Part shown: positions 33,861-42,965 of the stretch, piece by piece
Layout: each line of letters starts with the position of its first letter
Position numbering within the stretch: the stretch's first letter is position 1
Assembly (NCBI RefSeq): GCF_012927245.1
Contig: NZ_JABBGE010000007.1
Location: forward strand, 62,001 to 126,000
Direction: 5' to 3'
Length of the DNA stretch: 64,000 bases
DNA from: Streptomyces sp. R302
Lineage (GTDB): Bacteria > Actinomycetota > Actinomycetes > Streptomycetales > Streptomycetaceae
Program-made: the position numbers and the translations under genes
Notes under the pieces: model-generated
Database searches by the model: none
The model's input: the letters and a program-made list of their open reading frames with translations, nothing else
What the model was told of the DNA's origin: nothing

Positions 33861-34455
33861 GGTGGGCCGCGATGCGCGTGATGGTGCGGGCGTTGTCCTC
33901 GAACAGGTGGGCCTGCATGCCCGTCGCCCGCGCGGCCTCGACGTTGACCGCGGCGTCGTCGATGAACAGGCAGGCCTCCGGGCGCGCGCCCATCGCGGCG
34001 CATGCGGCCTCGAAGGCGCGCGGGTCGGGCTTCTCGATGCCGAGCTCGTGCGAGTAGACGATCTGTTCCACCAGCTCGTCGAAGTGATACAGCGTCGTCT
34101 CCCGCTCCCGGGCGCCGACGAAGCTGTTGCTCAGGATGCCCAGCCCGCAGCTGCCGCGCAGCCCCCGGAGGTGGTCGATGAGCTCGACGTTCGGCGTCCC
34201 CAGGTACTCCGTCCAGAGGTCGGCCATGAAGGCGTCGACCTGTGCGGCGTCGAGCCCCAGCCGGACCGCCACCTGTGCGTGCACGCCCTGCTCGCCGATG
34301 CTCCCGACGCTCCCGGCCTGCCATATGTCGTGCATCCGTGCGTGGACGGTGCCGCGCGGCAACTCAAGGCGTTCTTCCCAGCGTTGCACCCACCCCGTGT
34401 CCGGCGTGAACTCCAGCACGCCGCCGACGTCGAGGATGACGCAGGTCTCGGTCAT
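33847..34455 (-). CDS. HAD-superfamily hydrolase (subfamily IA)
   Basis: 202 residues. Motif I 'CVILDVGGVLEFTPDTG' (nucleophile Asp9; the usual second Asp is Gly, a common HAD-IA variant), motif II 'GILSNSFVGARER', motif III Lys in 'SHELGIEKPDPRAFEAA' and motif IV 'EACLFIDDAAVNVEAARATG'. Cap-domain helices lie between motifs I and II. Predicted phosphatase of unknown substrate. Coding ends 14 bp inside the convergent remnant's end. A HIT-family gene lies 27 bp upstream in the same direction. Confidence 0.9.
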   Translation of the reverse strand: MTETCVILDVGGVLEFTPDTGWVQRWEERLELPRGTVHARMHDIWQAGSVGSIGEQGVHAQVAVRLGLDAAQVDAFMADLWTEYLGTPNVELIDHLRGLRGSCGLGILSNSFVGARERETTLYHFDELVEQIVYSHELGIEKPDPRAFEAACAAMGARPEACLFIDDAAVNVEAARATGMQAHLFEDNARTITRIAAHLTGP

Positions 34456-34482
34456 GGGAATCTCCTCCTCGTCGGCGCGAGG

Positions 34483-34917
34483 TCAGGCTATCTGCGAGGC
34501 CAGGAACTCGGCGAGCCTCGCCCCGGGTTCACCGTCCACCTGATGCGCGGACCGGCCGGTCGGCCAGGTGGAGATCCCGTCGTCCGTCCATCGCGGTACG
34601 ACGTGGATGTGCAGGTGCGGCACCGACTGCTCCGACCCCGGGCCGCTGGCGCTCAGGATGTTCACGCCCGTGGCGCCCAACTCCGCCCTCATGGCCCCGG
34701 CCACCCGCTGGACCAGCGCCATCGTCGCGGCCAGGACCTCCGGCGGTGTGTCGAAGACATCCGCGTAGTGCCGTACGGGAACCACCAGCGTGTGCCCGGG
34801 CGCCAGAGGATCCAGCGGCGAGAAGGCGCGGGTCAGGGCCGTACGGGCCACCCAGCGCGTCGCATCGTCTCGGATGAGGTCACAGAATACGCAGTCCACG
34901 CGATCCGAGCCTGCCAC
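34483..34917 (-). CDS. HIT-family nucleotide hydrolase/transferase
   Basis: 144 residues from GTG 34917, with GGAGGG just upstream; GTG 34899 (MDCVFCDLIRDD) is an alternative. The histidine triad is 'QSVPHLHIHVVPRWTDDG'. The N-terminal CxxC (DCVFCDLI) and 'LDPLAPGHTLVVPVRHYADV' complete the family pattern. Such proteins hydrolyse or transfer nucleoside monophosphates (Hint or Fhit-like). Probably co-transcribed with the HAD gene. Confidence 0.92.
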   Translation of the reverse strand: MAGSDRVDCVFCDLIRDDATRWVARTALTRAFSPLDPLAPGHTLVVPVRHYADVFDTPPEVLAATMALVQRVAGAMRAELGATGVNILSASGPGSEQSVPHLHIHVVPRWTDDGISTWPTGRSAHQVDGEPGARLAEFLASQIA

Positions 34918-35024
34918 ATGCCCTCCGCGTCCGGATCGGGGGGACAGGCGGCCGCCGCACCCACTAACGTACCCGCGAGTAGGCAGCGGGCGGCGGTGTC
35001 GCGCGGTACGGAGGGAGCGGGGCC

Positions 35025-35510
35025 ATGGACCGGCGGTGGAGCCTGGAGGAGAGTGTGGTGGTCGATGCGCCGCCCTCGGTCGTCTACGGGTTGGTGTCGG
35101 ACCTCCGGAACATGGGGCGTTGGAGCCCGGAGTGCCGGGCCGTGTGGGTGCTGCGGCCTCCGGCGCGTACCGGGTCCCGGTTCGTCGGCTTCAACCGGCG
35201 CGGGCCGTTCCTCTGGCCGACCGTCGGACGCGTCACCCGGGCCCGCCCGGACAGCGAGTTCGTCTTCGACATCAGCGCCTTCGGGCTGCCGATCGCGCGC
35301 TGGGGCTACCGGTTCGAGCCGGAGGGTTCGGGGACACGGGTCACCGAGTTCTGGCAGGACCTGCGGACCGAGGGATTCCGCGCCCGGGTCGCCGAACTCC
35401 TCGGAACGGTCTTCGCCGGTTCCCACCCGGCCCGCCGGGTCGCGCTCAACCGGGCCGGCATGCGCACCACCCTCGCCCGCATCGCGCGGACGGCGACCGC
35501 CGATGTCTGA
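35025..35510 (+). CDS. SRPBCC (START-like) protein
   Basis: 161 residues. 'EESVVVDAPPSVVYGLVSDL' then 'NMGRWSPECRAVWVLRPPAR' is the START/polyketide-cyclase fold signature, followed by beta strands (GSRFVGFNRRGPFLWPTVGR) and a C-terminal helix. It binds hydrophobic ligands in general; ligand unknown. GGAGGG about 10 nt before ATG. Single gene, divergent from the HIT gene. Confidence 0.88.
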   Translation: MDRRWSLEESVVVDAPPSVVYGLVSDLRNMGRWSPECRAVWVLRPPARTGSRFVGFNRRGPFLWPTVGRVTRARPDSEFVFDISAFGLPIARWGYRFEPEGSGTRVTEFWQDLRTEGFRARVAELLGTVFAGSHPARRVALNRAGMRTTLARIARTATADV

Positions 35511-35545
35511 CAGCTGACGTCCTCCCCACGCGCGGGGATCGCCGG

Positions 35546-35574
35546 CCGCGGGGGGGGGAGCCCCGCCCCCGCGG
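35546..35574. terminator. GC-rich hairpin between convergent genes
   Basis: CCGCGGGGG / CCCCCGCGG, nine-base stem with an 11-nt loop, in the 66-bp gap between the SRPBCC gene and the convergent membrane-protein gene. Fits a bidirectional terminator. Confidence 0.7.
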
Positions 35575-35576
35575 GG

Positions 35577-36131
35577 TCAGGAGCCGGTCGTCGGAAGGCT
35601 CAGGAACAGGTCGAAGTAGGTGCCGGTCGACAGGAGCAGTCCGATGGCGCCGAGTACCGCGCCCGCGGCGGCGATCGCGCGGACCCGGACGGGGCGCCGG
35701 GGCAGGGTCAGCACGAGGACGGCGACGATCACGGCGAGGAGGGAGAAGACTCCGTTGACCAGGGCGGTGCTGTGCCAGGCGTCGCCGTAGATCTCGTTGA
35801 TCTGCTGGGCCGGGGTGCCGGTGCCGGAGGTCTTGATCTGCCCGATGAGCGTCTCGCGTTCGGCGACGACCTTTCCGGTCCAGGTACCGGTGAGGGCGGC
35901 GACGGCGAGCGCGGCGGAGACGACGGCCGCGGCGGCGGAGACGACGCCGGTGCCAGTGCCAGTGCCAGTGCCGGTGCCGGTTGCCGCGGCCTCCACCTCG
36001 TCCCGCGCCTCCTCGTCGTCGTGCTCGTTCTCACTCGGTTCGTCGAGCAGGTCCTCACCCTCGTCGACTGCGTTTTCGCTGTCCGGGCCCGCTGTCGTCT
36101 CTTCGGTCTTCTCGGTCGTCTTCGTGTCCAT
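35577..36131 (-). CDS. Membrane protein with acidic N-tail and Thr-Gly repeat
   Basis: 184 residues from ATG 36131 (MDTKTTEKTEETTAGPDSEN); a GTG nine bases upstream is possible. A strongly acidic cytoplasmic-type N-terminus (residues 1-50) and a (Gly-Thr)5 linker encoded by 6-bp tandem repeats (35948-35981) precede three hydrophobic helices (VVSAAAAVVSAALAVAALTG; STALVNGVFSLLAVIVAVLV; AIAAAGAVLGAIGLLLSTGT). No family recognised. It sits beside a protein kinase gene; its Thr-rich tail could be a phosphorylation target, which is speculation. Confidence 0.75.
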   Translation of the reverse strand: MDTKTTEKTEETTAGPDSENAVDEGEDLLDEPSENEHDDEEARDEVEAAATGTGTGTGTGTGVVSAAAAVVSAALAVAALTGTWTGKVVAERETLIGQIKTSGTGTPAQQINEIYGDAWHSTALVNGVFSLLAVIVAVLVLTLPRRPVRVRAIAAAGAVLGAIGLLLSTGTYFDLFLSLPTTGS

Positions 36132-36197
36132 GCCGCGCACGCTAGGCGCCCCACATGAGAACCGTCTTAACCGATCCGCCGGTCCACGCGCGTCCGG

Positions 36198-38216
36198 TCA
36201 GGAGGGGAGGTAGCCGGCGGCCATGAGGAGGACGGTGACGCCTACGTCGGTGAGGGCCGCTGCCAGGAGGTACCCCACGGGTGCCTGGGACGGGGTGTCG
36301 GGCGGCGCGGTGAGGGTGCCGGCCGTCCTGGTCTGCCACCACACGTAGGACGCGAGCAGGAGGGCGGCGGCCGGGAGCAGGATGACGTGTCCCGTGAAGT
36401 GCGGTACGGCCCCGCTGACGCCGGCGACTCCGGCGGCGCCCAGCAGGACGCCCCGGCCGTCGAGGCGGAGGCCGATGCGGCCCGGACGGTCGCGCACCAG
36501 GGCCGCCGTCGCGATCGCGGCGGTCACGGCGAAGGGGATGCCGCCGAACAGACACGCACGCCAGTCCAGGGCCATCGGGACCCACCAGGTCGCCGCCAGG
36601 CCGAGCGCCGGGCCGGCGGCGCCCGCGACCGCGACGTAGATCCCGAACGCCTTCCGGCGTTCCTGGAGGTCGGTGAAGGAGGTGGACACCAGGGGCACCG
36701 CCGAGGACGAGACCAGCGCGGCGAAGGCGCCTTGCAGGGCGCGGGCCGTGATCCAGAGGCCGGACGAGGGCGCCAGGCCGCCGAGCGCGGCGGCCGCCGC
36801 GAAGCCCACGAGGCCGATCACCAGCGTCCGCTTGCGACCCATGAGGTCCGCGATCCTGGCGCCGACCAGCAGCGCACCGACGAAGGCCAGCGCGTACGCG
36901 AGGGGCATCACGTCCAGGTAGACGGTGGACGACACCTTCCAGCCGTCGACGGAAAGCCCGAGGTCCCGGCGGACGCCCGCAAGCATCATCGCCCGGTTGG
37001 CGAAGACGGCGTCGAAGAGCACGACCGACTGGGCCAGCGCGAGCACGACCAGGGCCCACCAGCGCCGTGGCAGCGGGGCCTCCGGCTGCGGGAGGCGGCC
37101 CGGGGCCGTGGGCGCGGCGCCCCAGGCTCCGGGTGACGGAGGCAGGGGCGCGCCGAAGCCGGGGGTGGCCCCGGCGTGCGCCGGAGCCGTCGGGACGTAC
37201 GCGGGCGGGGCGGACGGGGCGGGCTGCGCGGGCATCGGCGCCCTGGCGGGCGGGATCCGGGGGTCCGGCGGCGCGGCGGCACCTTCGGCACCCGCGTCAG
37301 CCGGGGCGGCGGGTGCGGCGGGGGCGTAGTCCAGCATGTGAGCGGCGCGGCGGCCGAGCTGGGCGAGTACCGCACCGGGCAGCCACTCCCCTGCCTGGCC
37401 GGTCGTGGTGCGCGCGGCCACCTCGTGCGGGGTGGGCCGCTTCGCCGGGTCCTTGTCGAGGCAGGCGCGTACGAGGTCGACGAGCGCGTCCGGTACGCCG
37501 GTCAGGTCCGCCTCCTCCTCGGCGATCCGGAAGAGGTGGGCGTTGAGGCCGGTGTCCGTGGCGCCGAAGAGGAGGCGGCCGGTGGCGGCGTAGACGAGGA
37601 GCGCGCCCAGGCAGAACACGTCGGACGCGGGGGTGAGTTCGAGTCCGCGCACCTGCTCGGGCGACATGAAGCCGGGCGAGCCGATCAGCATGCCGGTGCG
37701 GGTGTGCAGGCTGTCCCCGGCCAGGCCGTCCATCGCCCGTGCGATCCCGAAGTCGATGACGCGGGGGCCGTCCACGGTGACCAGGACGTTGGACGGTTTG
37801 AGGTCACGGTGGATCAGGCCCGCCTCGTGCACGGCCTGGAGGGCGAGGGCGAGGCGGTTGGCGAGGATGCGGACCGAGTGCTCGGGCAGCGGACCGAAGT
37901 CCCGGGCCACGACGGTGGTCAGGTCGGGCCCGGGGATGTACTGGGTCGCCACCCAGGGCACGGCGGCGTCGGTGTCGGCGTCCAGGACGTCGGCGGTCCA
38001 GGCGCCGCCCACCCTCCGGGCCGCCGCCACCTCGCGGGCGAAGCGTCTGCGGAACTCCGCGTGCTGGGCGTGTTCGGCCTGGACGACCTTGACGGCGACG
38101 GTACGCCCCAGGTCGGAGCGGCCCAGGTAGACGAGGCCCATCCCGCCCGCGCCCAGGCGGGCGATCAGGCGGTACGGGCCGATGTGCGCGGGGTCCTCCC
38201 CCGTCAGCTGTTCCAC
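36198..38216 (-). CDS. Serine/threonine protein kinase fused to a partial MFS transporter
   Basis: 672 residues from GTG 38216. Residues 12-275 are a complete Hanks-type kinase: glycine loop 'RLIARLGAGGMGLVYLGRSD', catalytic Lys in 'TVAVKVVQAE', 'LIHRDLKPSNVLVTVDGPRV' then IDFGIARAMDG, and 'LIGSPGFMSPEQVRGLELTP'. A Pro/Ala-rich linker (about 295-385) follows. From about 388 comes an MFS half-domain with some eight helices, including the DRA/MFS loop 'ADLMGRKRTLVIGLVGFAAA' and 'SSAVPLVSTSFTDLQERRKA' with FGIYVAVAGAAGPALG. Full MFS proteins have 12-14 helices, so the transporter is truncated or shortened. Extracytoplasmic kinase sensor domains are replaced by the transporter part. Confidence 0.9.
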   Translation of the reverse strand: MEQLTGEDPAHIGPYRLIARLGAGGMGLVYLGRSDLGRTVAVKVVQAEHAQHAEFRRRFAREVAAARRVGGAWTADVLDADTDAAVPWVATQYIPGPDLTTVVARDFGPLPEHSVRILANRLALALQAVHEAGLIHRDLKPSNVLVTVDGPRVIDFGIARAMDGLAGDSLHTRTGMLIGSPGFMSPEQVRGLELTPASDVFCLGALLVYAATGRLLFGATDTGLNAHLFRIAEEEADLTGVPDALVDLVRACLDKDPAKRPTPHEVAARTTTGQAGEWLPGAVLAQLGRRAAHMLDYAPAAPAAPADAGAEGAAAPPDPRIPPARAPMPAQPAPSAPPAYVPTAPAHAGATPGFGAPLPPSPGAWGAAPTAPGRLPQPEAPLPRRWWALVVLALAQSVVLFDAVFANRAMMLAGVRRDLGLSVDGWKVSSTVYLDVMPLAYALAFVGALLVGARIADLMGRKRTLVIGLVGFAAAAALGGLAPSSGLWITARALQGAFAALVSSSAVPLVSTSFTDLQERRKAFGIYVAVAGAAGPALGLAATWWVPMALDWRACLFGGIPFAVTAAIATAALVRDRPGRIGLRLDGRGVLLGAAGVAGVSGAVPHFTGHVILLPAAALLLASYVWWQTRTAGTLTAPPDTPSQAPVGYLLAAALTDVGVTVLLMAAGYLPS

Positions 38217-38284
38217 GGTAGAGGTCAGCCCTTTCGGTGCCGGTCATCCGGGATCTTGAGCTAGAACAGAATTCCAGAACGTAC

Positions 38285-39312
38285 CGCAGCGCGCCAACCT
38301 CCCGACGATCGGGGCGCGTTGGCCAGGCCAGCGCTGTCTCGGCGCCGCGGCCGGGAGGTGCTCACGTCGGAGCGGGTCGCGGCGAGCGTCAGCACCCACC
38401 CGGTGATCATCCGGCGCAGCCTCGGCGAGCTGCGGCGCGCCGGGCTGGTGCGGATCCGCCACGGCGCCGGCGCGGGCTCCGGCGCCGGCGCGGGCTGGAG
38501 CCGGGCCCGCGCCCCTGAGCGGATCACGTTGCTGGACGTGTACGACGCCGTCGACGCGCAGCCGCCGTTCGGCCTGCACCGCACCGAGCCGCACCTGAAG
38601 TGTCCGGTCGGCCGGGGCATCCGGCCCGCCCTGGGCGGGGTCTACGGACGGGTCGAGGCCGCCCTGCGGGAGGAGTTGGCGGGCACGACGATCGCCGACG
38701 TCCTGCGCGAGTCCGCGGAGCTGATCGAGCTGTCCGTCCGGGAGTTCGTCGAGTCCGAGGAGGCGGTGGAGGCGGTGGAGGCGACCGTCCTGGGCCAGTT
38801 CCGTGACCTGGACGACCCCGACCGGTTCGTCTGGCTCCGCGGCTTCGAGGACATGGCTCGCCGCACCGAGGCGCTGGAGAGCTTCTACGGCGGGCCGGTC
38901 TGGGCCGCGCACCGCGACAAAACGAACGCGACGATGGCCGACTCCGATGACGTGCTGCTGCTCCGGCCCGCGTCGGCGGGCAGCGGGTTCCCCCTGCCGG
39001 CCCGGACCCGGCCCGCCCCCGGCGAGCCGACGGCCCCGCCACGGTCGCTCGTCCTCGCCACGATCTGGTACGGGCACGGCCCGTTCGACGAAGCTTTCGT
39101 CGAGTTCTTCCCCGCGCTGCCGGTACGACTGAACGAGAAGGTGTTCGTCTGGTTCGCCCACTTCGCCGCCGACGGCGAACGACCGGCACCTGACGCGGCT
39201 GGAGCGTGCGGAACGGTGTCGCGAGGAGGTGCTGCCGCCCCTCTCGGACCGTTGGGCCAGGGTGCCGCAGCGACTGCGGCTGATACCCACCGACCGGTCC
39301 TCGCTGCGGCGA
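38285..39312 (+). pseudogene. Rrf2-family regulator fused by deletion to a NIPSNAP protein
   Basis: The first section is an Rrf2 regulator: 'LTSERVAASVSTHPVIIRRS' (winged helix), LGELRRAGLVRIRHGAGAGS and 'ITLLDVYDAVDAQPPFGLHR'. Its first ~15 residues lie out of frame upstream of 38319. After 'EELAGTTIADVLRESAEL' the frame enters a NIPSNAP domain lacking its first strand: 'VREFVESEEAVEAVEATVLG', QFRDLDDPDRFVWLRGFEDM and 'ESFYGGPVWAAHRDKTNATM'. A frameshift near 39180 puts the natural end (LPPLSDRWARVPQRLRLIPT) in another frame. A deletion fused two once separate genes. Confidence 0.78.
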
Positions 39313-39595
39313 GTACGCCCGGCGCTCCCGGAGGTCAGCTCACGAGGAGCAAGCGCACCGCGCCCTCGAAACAGCCGACCGTGCGAAGGCCTACCGCGCG
39401 CGGGTGAGCCGTCCGCCGGGGAGGACTGCGTTGCGTCCTCCGTCCTCCTGGACGGCGGTCCGCGGCGCCTCGATAAGGTCCGTGCGGCCTGCCTCCGCGC
39501 CGAGGACGCGGGCGAACCCGCGAGCGAGCTGCGGGCCGCCCCGGACGGCCCACCCTCGGATCACGTCGCGGCAGGCCGCCTCCCGGCAGCGAGGG

Positions 39596-40276
39596 TCACT
39601 TCATCCACCCCCGAGAACGCCCGGCGCAGTCCGAGCACGGGGACGCGATCCGCGCGCTCGGGGTAACACACCGAGCGGAGTTCCAGCATGGCGCGGCGCA
39701 GGAGCGTGGCGGCGGCGTGCGCGTCGGGTCCCAGGTCTCCGCCCGGCGGCCGACAGGTGCCAGGCGCGATCGTCCGGGCGGTACTCGCCGCCGGCCGCGC
39801 GGAACCGGCCCGGTCTCCCGCGATCCGGCGTCCAGGATCACGCCACCGGCGTCGGTGACGTCGTCCGGCCACACGTTCAACAGGGCAGGTGGCGCGGGCT
39901 CTTCTACGGCGAACCTGCGGTCGGGACCGCCTGGAGAGTGACGTGCGCGGGCGGGCGCGGCGCGTCGGACGGCGGAGAAGCGGGCCGGGTCACGTCGCGA
40001 TGCTCGCAGACGGCGGTGACCGGTGGCCGGACGGGCGGGCGACCGGACCGGGTCCGGTGGCGGTGACGGTCCCGGCCCTCCCGGGCCCGGTCCTCCCGGT
40101 CCCGGGGCAGGGCGCGGTGTCGGCGGGCCGGGCGGGAAGGGCTTGGGGTTCGTCGGGGGCGCGGGGTGCGGGTCCGACGGATCCAGCGGGTCGGCGGGGC
40201 CTGTCGGATCGCCGGGTTCCGGCGGCGGGGGCGGACCGGTCGGGGAGCCGGTCCGTGCTTCATCGTCCATGGTCAC
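39596..40276 (-). pseudogene. Pro-rich ORF with decayed downstream part, function unknown
   Basis: Starts 7 bp after the polymerase stop: MTMDDEARTGSPTGPPPPPE and about 60 more Pro/Gly-rich residues. After that the protein-like text changes frame repeatedly, e.g. PALLNVWPDDVTDAGGVILD in one frame and AATLLRRAMLELRSVCYPER in another, whose stop is near 39561. This looks like one eroded gene of about 230 codons. No family recognised. Between 39313 and 39595 nothing else was seen. Confidence 0.4.
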
Positions 40277-40282
40277 ACCTGC

Positions 40283-41200
40283 TCATGAAGGGAGCCGCTC
40301 CAGGCGTCCGCGGGCCGCTTTCAGGGAGCGGCCGCGGGGCAGCTCTCGTTTCCAGGGGTCGTCTTCCTCCAGGCGTTCGTCGAGGGTGGCGAGGGTCCAG
40401 CACCTCGCCGTGAGGTCGGGGGCGTCGAGTTCGGTCCAGCTCAGCGGGGTGGCGACCGGGGCGCCGGGGCGGGCGCGGACGGCGTAGGGGGTGACGGAGG
40501 TCTGGCCGTAGCCGTTGCGCTGGATGTCGAGGTAGAGCCGTCCCTTGCGGGCCTGTTTGCGTGCCGCGGTGGTGAGGTCCTCCGGGTGCCGGGCGGCGAG
40601 CAGTTCGGCCACGTCGCCGGCGAAGGCCCGTACCTCGTCGAAGGCGGTGCGGCGGTCGAGGGGCACCACGACGTGCAGTCCGCGCGAGCCGGTGGTCATC
40701 AGGGCCGCCGGCAGGTCGAGTTCGTCGAGCAGCTCGTGGAGTCGGGCGGCGGTCCGCCTGACGGGTTCGAAGTCCTCGCCGGGAGGGTCGAGATCGAAGA
40801 CCAGACGGTCGGGGTGGTCGGGCCGGTCGGCCTTGGACAGCCAGCGGTGGGGGGTGATGCACGCCTGGTCGACGAGGTAGAGGAGGGAGGCCAGGTCGTC
40901 GCAGACCGGGTACGTGACGGTGCCGCCCTCCTTCGGCAGCTCCGCGCGGTGGATCCAGTCCGGGAAGTAGTCGGGGGTGTCCTTCTGCATGATGCGGCCG
41001 TCGCCGATGCCGTCGGGGTAGCGCTCCAGCATCAACGGGCGTCGGCGCAGGTGCGGCAGGATCCGCGGGCCGACCCGGCGGTAGTGGTCGGCGAGGTCCG
41101 CCTTGGTGATGCCGTCGTCGGGGAAGAGCTCCTTCCCCGCCCGTTTGATCTCGACGGTCCGGCCGCTCACGCGGATGTCGGTGCTGGTCGTCGTGGTCAT
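40283..41200 (-). CDS. LigD-type DNA polymerase/primase domain protein (NHEJ)
   Basis: 305 residues from ATG 41200 (MTTTTSTDIRVSGRTVEIKR). The archaeo-eukaryotic primase fold of LigD-Pol is complete: 'GKELFPDDGITKADLADHYR', 'PDGIGDGRIMQKDTPDYFPD', the catalytic Asp pair in 'RLVFDLDPPGEDFEPVRRTA' and 'ALMTTGSRGLHVVVPLDRRT'. The ending 'LDERLEEDDPWKRELPRGRS' is usual. It fills gaps and adds nucleotides at broken ends with Ku. No Ku gene is in this window. The upstream ligase ORF runs into this gene in frame without a stop. Confidence 0.9.
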   Translation of the reverse strand: MTTTTSTDIRVSGRTVEIKRAGKELFPDDGITKADLADHYRRVGPRILPHLRRRPLMLERYPDGIGDGRIMQKDTPDYFPDWIHRAELPKEGGTVTYPVCDDLASLLYLVDQACITPHRWLSKADRPDHPDRLVFDLDPPGEDFEPVRRTAARLHELLDELDLPAALMTTGSRGLHVVVPLDRRTAFDEVRAFAGDVAELLAARHPEDLTTAARKQARKGRLYLDIQRNGYGQTSVTPYAVRARPGAPVATPLSWTELDAPDLTARCWTLATLDERLEEDDPWKRELPRGRSLKAARGRLERLPS

Positions 41201-42136
41201 GGCGTGCCTCGTTCGCGGATGACGTCGGTGGCCGCTTGTCGTCGCGCAGGCCCTTGTAGCGGGGGGGCGGAGCCGGCCGGCGCCGGTCCACTCGGTGAAG
41301 TCGCTCTGGACGACGAGTTCGGGACCGACCCAGTGCACGGCTCGCTCCCGGACGTCGTCGGCGAGCGGCGAGCGGTCCCGCTCCAGCCGGTCCAGGCGTC
41401 CGCGCAGCCCGCGCAGAGCGGCCGTGTCGTAGCCGGTGCCGACCTTGCCCGCGCACCGGAGCTGTTCGCCCTGGCCGGCGGCGCACTTGAGCTTGAGCCG
41501 GTCGGTGAAGCGCCGGTGCAGGTAGGTGCACGTAGGGGCCGTCGGCCGCTTGGCGACGAGGCCCTCCCAGCCGCGTCCGCAGGCGTCGGCCGGCAGGTCC
41601 CGGGCGTCGTGGCCGACGCGGTGGGGCGTGAAGCGCAGCGGAGGACGGAAGGCGAACGCGTCGCGGAGCAGGGACTTGCGGGCGCGTACCGGCAGGGCGG
41701 TGATGCTCCGGCCGTCCAGCCGGAGCAGGCCGAAGAGGTAGGAGCGGACGGAGACGCGGCTGGCCCGGACGTCCTCCGGCCGCGTGAGCCGCATGCGCTG
41801 CTGGAGCAGGGCGAAGTCGCCGCGGCCGCCCTCGACGGCGGTGATCTCACCGTCCAGGCGGAAGTCCGGGCGGTCCTGCGCGGCGAGGACGTCGACGACT
41901 TCCGGACAGGTGCGGTCCAGGTCCCTCCCGGTGCGGGAGAGCAGCCGTGGCGGTGCGCCGTCACGGCGGGTCGCGAGGACACGTACGCCGTCCAGCTCGC
42001 GTTCGAACAGCATCTCGTCGTCGAAGGTCCGGCGGTCGCTGAGCACGGCGAGCACCGGCCGCCGCTCACGGGCGTCGGTCTCCGCGACGCGCAGGCGTTC
42101 GCTGTCGGCCCCGGACAGCCGGTCCAGCAGGCTCAT
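41201..42136 (-). pseudogene. LigD-type ATP-dependent DNA ligase, catalytic Lys mutated
   Basis: Begins MSLLDRLSGADSERLRVAET at 42136. The adenylation motif I, normally ERKLDGVR, is ERELDGVR (AAG to GAG), removing the lysine that takes AMP. Other motifs are present but worn: 'FRLDGEITAVEGGRGDFALL', 'SYLFGLLRLDG' (usual FDLLRLDG), 'GWEGLVAKR' and 'TDRLKLKCAAGQ'. About 35 residues after motif V are missing (the OB-fold entry), and the final 'YKGLRDDKRPPTSSANEA' is in a different frame. The original frame instead continues into the polymerase gene, giving one 617-codon ORF. A catalytically active ligase is very unlikely. Confidence 0.85.
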
Positions 42137-42810
42137 ACGGTCTCCGCCCCTCGCTCCTGGCGTGTTTCTCGCTCCTCATGCGCGTCTTCCTCTTCGTGCG
42201 CGTCTTCCTCTTCGTCCTCGGCGACCCGCTTGAGCGTCCGTCCGCTGCGCGCCGAGCGCGCCCGCCGGGGGTCGGGGGTGCCGCCGCGTGCGGTGTGGCC
42301 GTGTCGGACCAGCAGCCACGCCTCCCGCTCCCCGTCCGTCCCCTTCCGGAACCGGGTGAGCGCCCAGTCGCCGTGCAACTTGCGGCCCGCGAGCCGGAAG
42401 GAGGCGTGGCCGGCGTCGAGCGCCTCGTCGAAGGGGATCTCGTGGCCGCGCCTGTCGGTGCTGCGGTTCTCGTACCGGCCCTCGTCCCAGATGATCACCG
42501 TGCCGGCGCCGTACTCGCCCGGGGCGATCGTCCCCTCGAAGTCGCGGTACTCCAGGGGGTGGTCCTCGGTCGGCATCGCCAGGCGCTTGTCCTGCGGATC
42601 GCCCGAAGGGCCCTTGGGCACCGACCAGGACTTGAGCACCCCGTCCACCTCCAGGCGGAAGTCGAAGTGCATCGTGGTGGCGTCGTGGATCTGGACGACG
42701 AACGCGGGCTCGTGCCCGTCCCCGCCGTCGCCCTTCCCCTCGGGCTCGCGGGTCTTGCGGAAGTCCCGCTTCCGCCGGTACTCCGTCAGCGTCTCCTCCG
42801 GTCCGGCCAT
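42133..42810 (-). CDS. LigD-type 3'-phosphoesterase domain protein
   Basis: 225 residues from ATG 42810 with GAGGAGGAA upstream. The phosphoesterase motif 'HEPAFVVQIHDATTMHFDFR' then LEVDGVLKSWSVPKGPSGDP, and 'EDHPLEYRDFEGTIAPGEYG' with AGTVIIWDEG, contain the His/Asp/Arg metal-site residues of LigD-PE. It trims 3' ends at breaks. C-terminus is highly acidic, with an 18-bp perfect tandem duplication (42180-42215) encoding EEDAHE units. Its stop overlaps the ligase start (ATGA). First gene of the NHEJ-like operon. Confidence 0.88.
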   Translation of the reverse strand: MAGPEETLTEYRRKRDFRKTREPEGKGDGGDGHEPAFVVQIHDATTMHFDFRLEVDGVLKSWSVPKGPSGDPQDKRLAMPTEDHPLEYRDFEGTIAPGEYGAGTVIIWDEGRYENRSTDRRGHEIPFDEALDAGHASFRLAGRKLHGDWALTRFRKGTDGEREAWLLVRHGHTARGGTPDPRRARSARSGRTLKRVAEDEEEDAHEEEDAHEERETRQERGAETV

Positions 42811-42965
42811 CGCGCGTTCCTCCTCTCCAGCCCCCGCGACTACCCGCGGAGCCGGTGACGACACCCCGGTGTGACGCCCCGGATGCGGGGCAGCCGCCCG
42901 AAGAGGGGGCGGAAAAGGAGCGGAGAGGGAGCGGAGAAGGCAGACGAAGGCGAGGTGCGCGGGCG

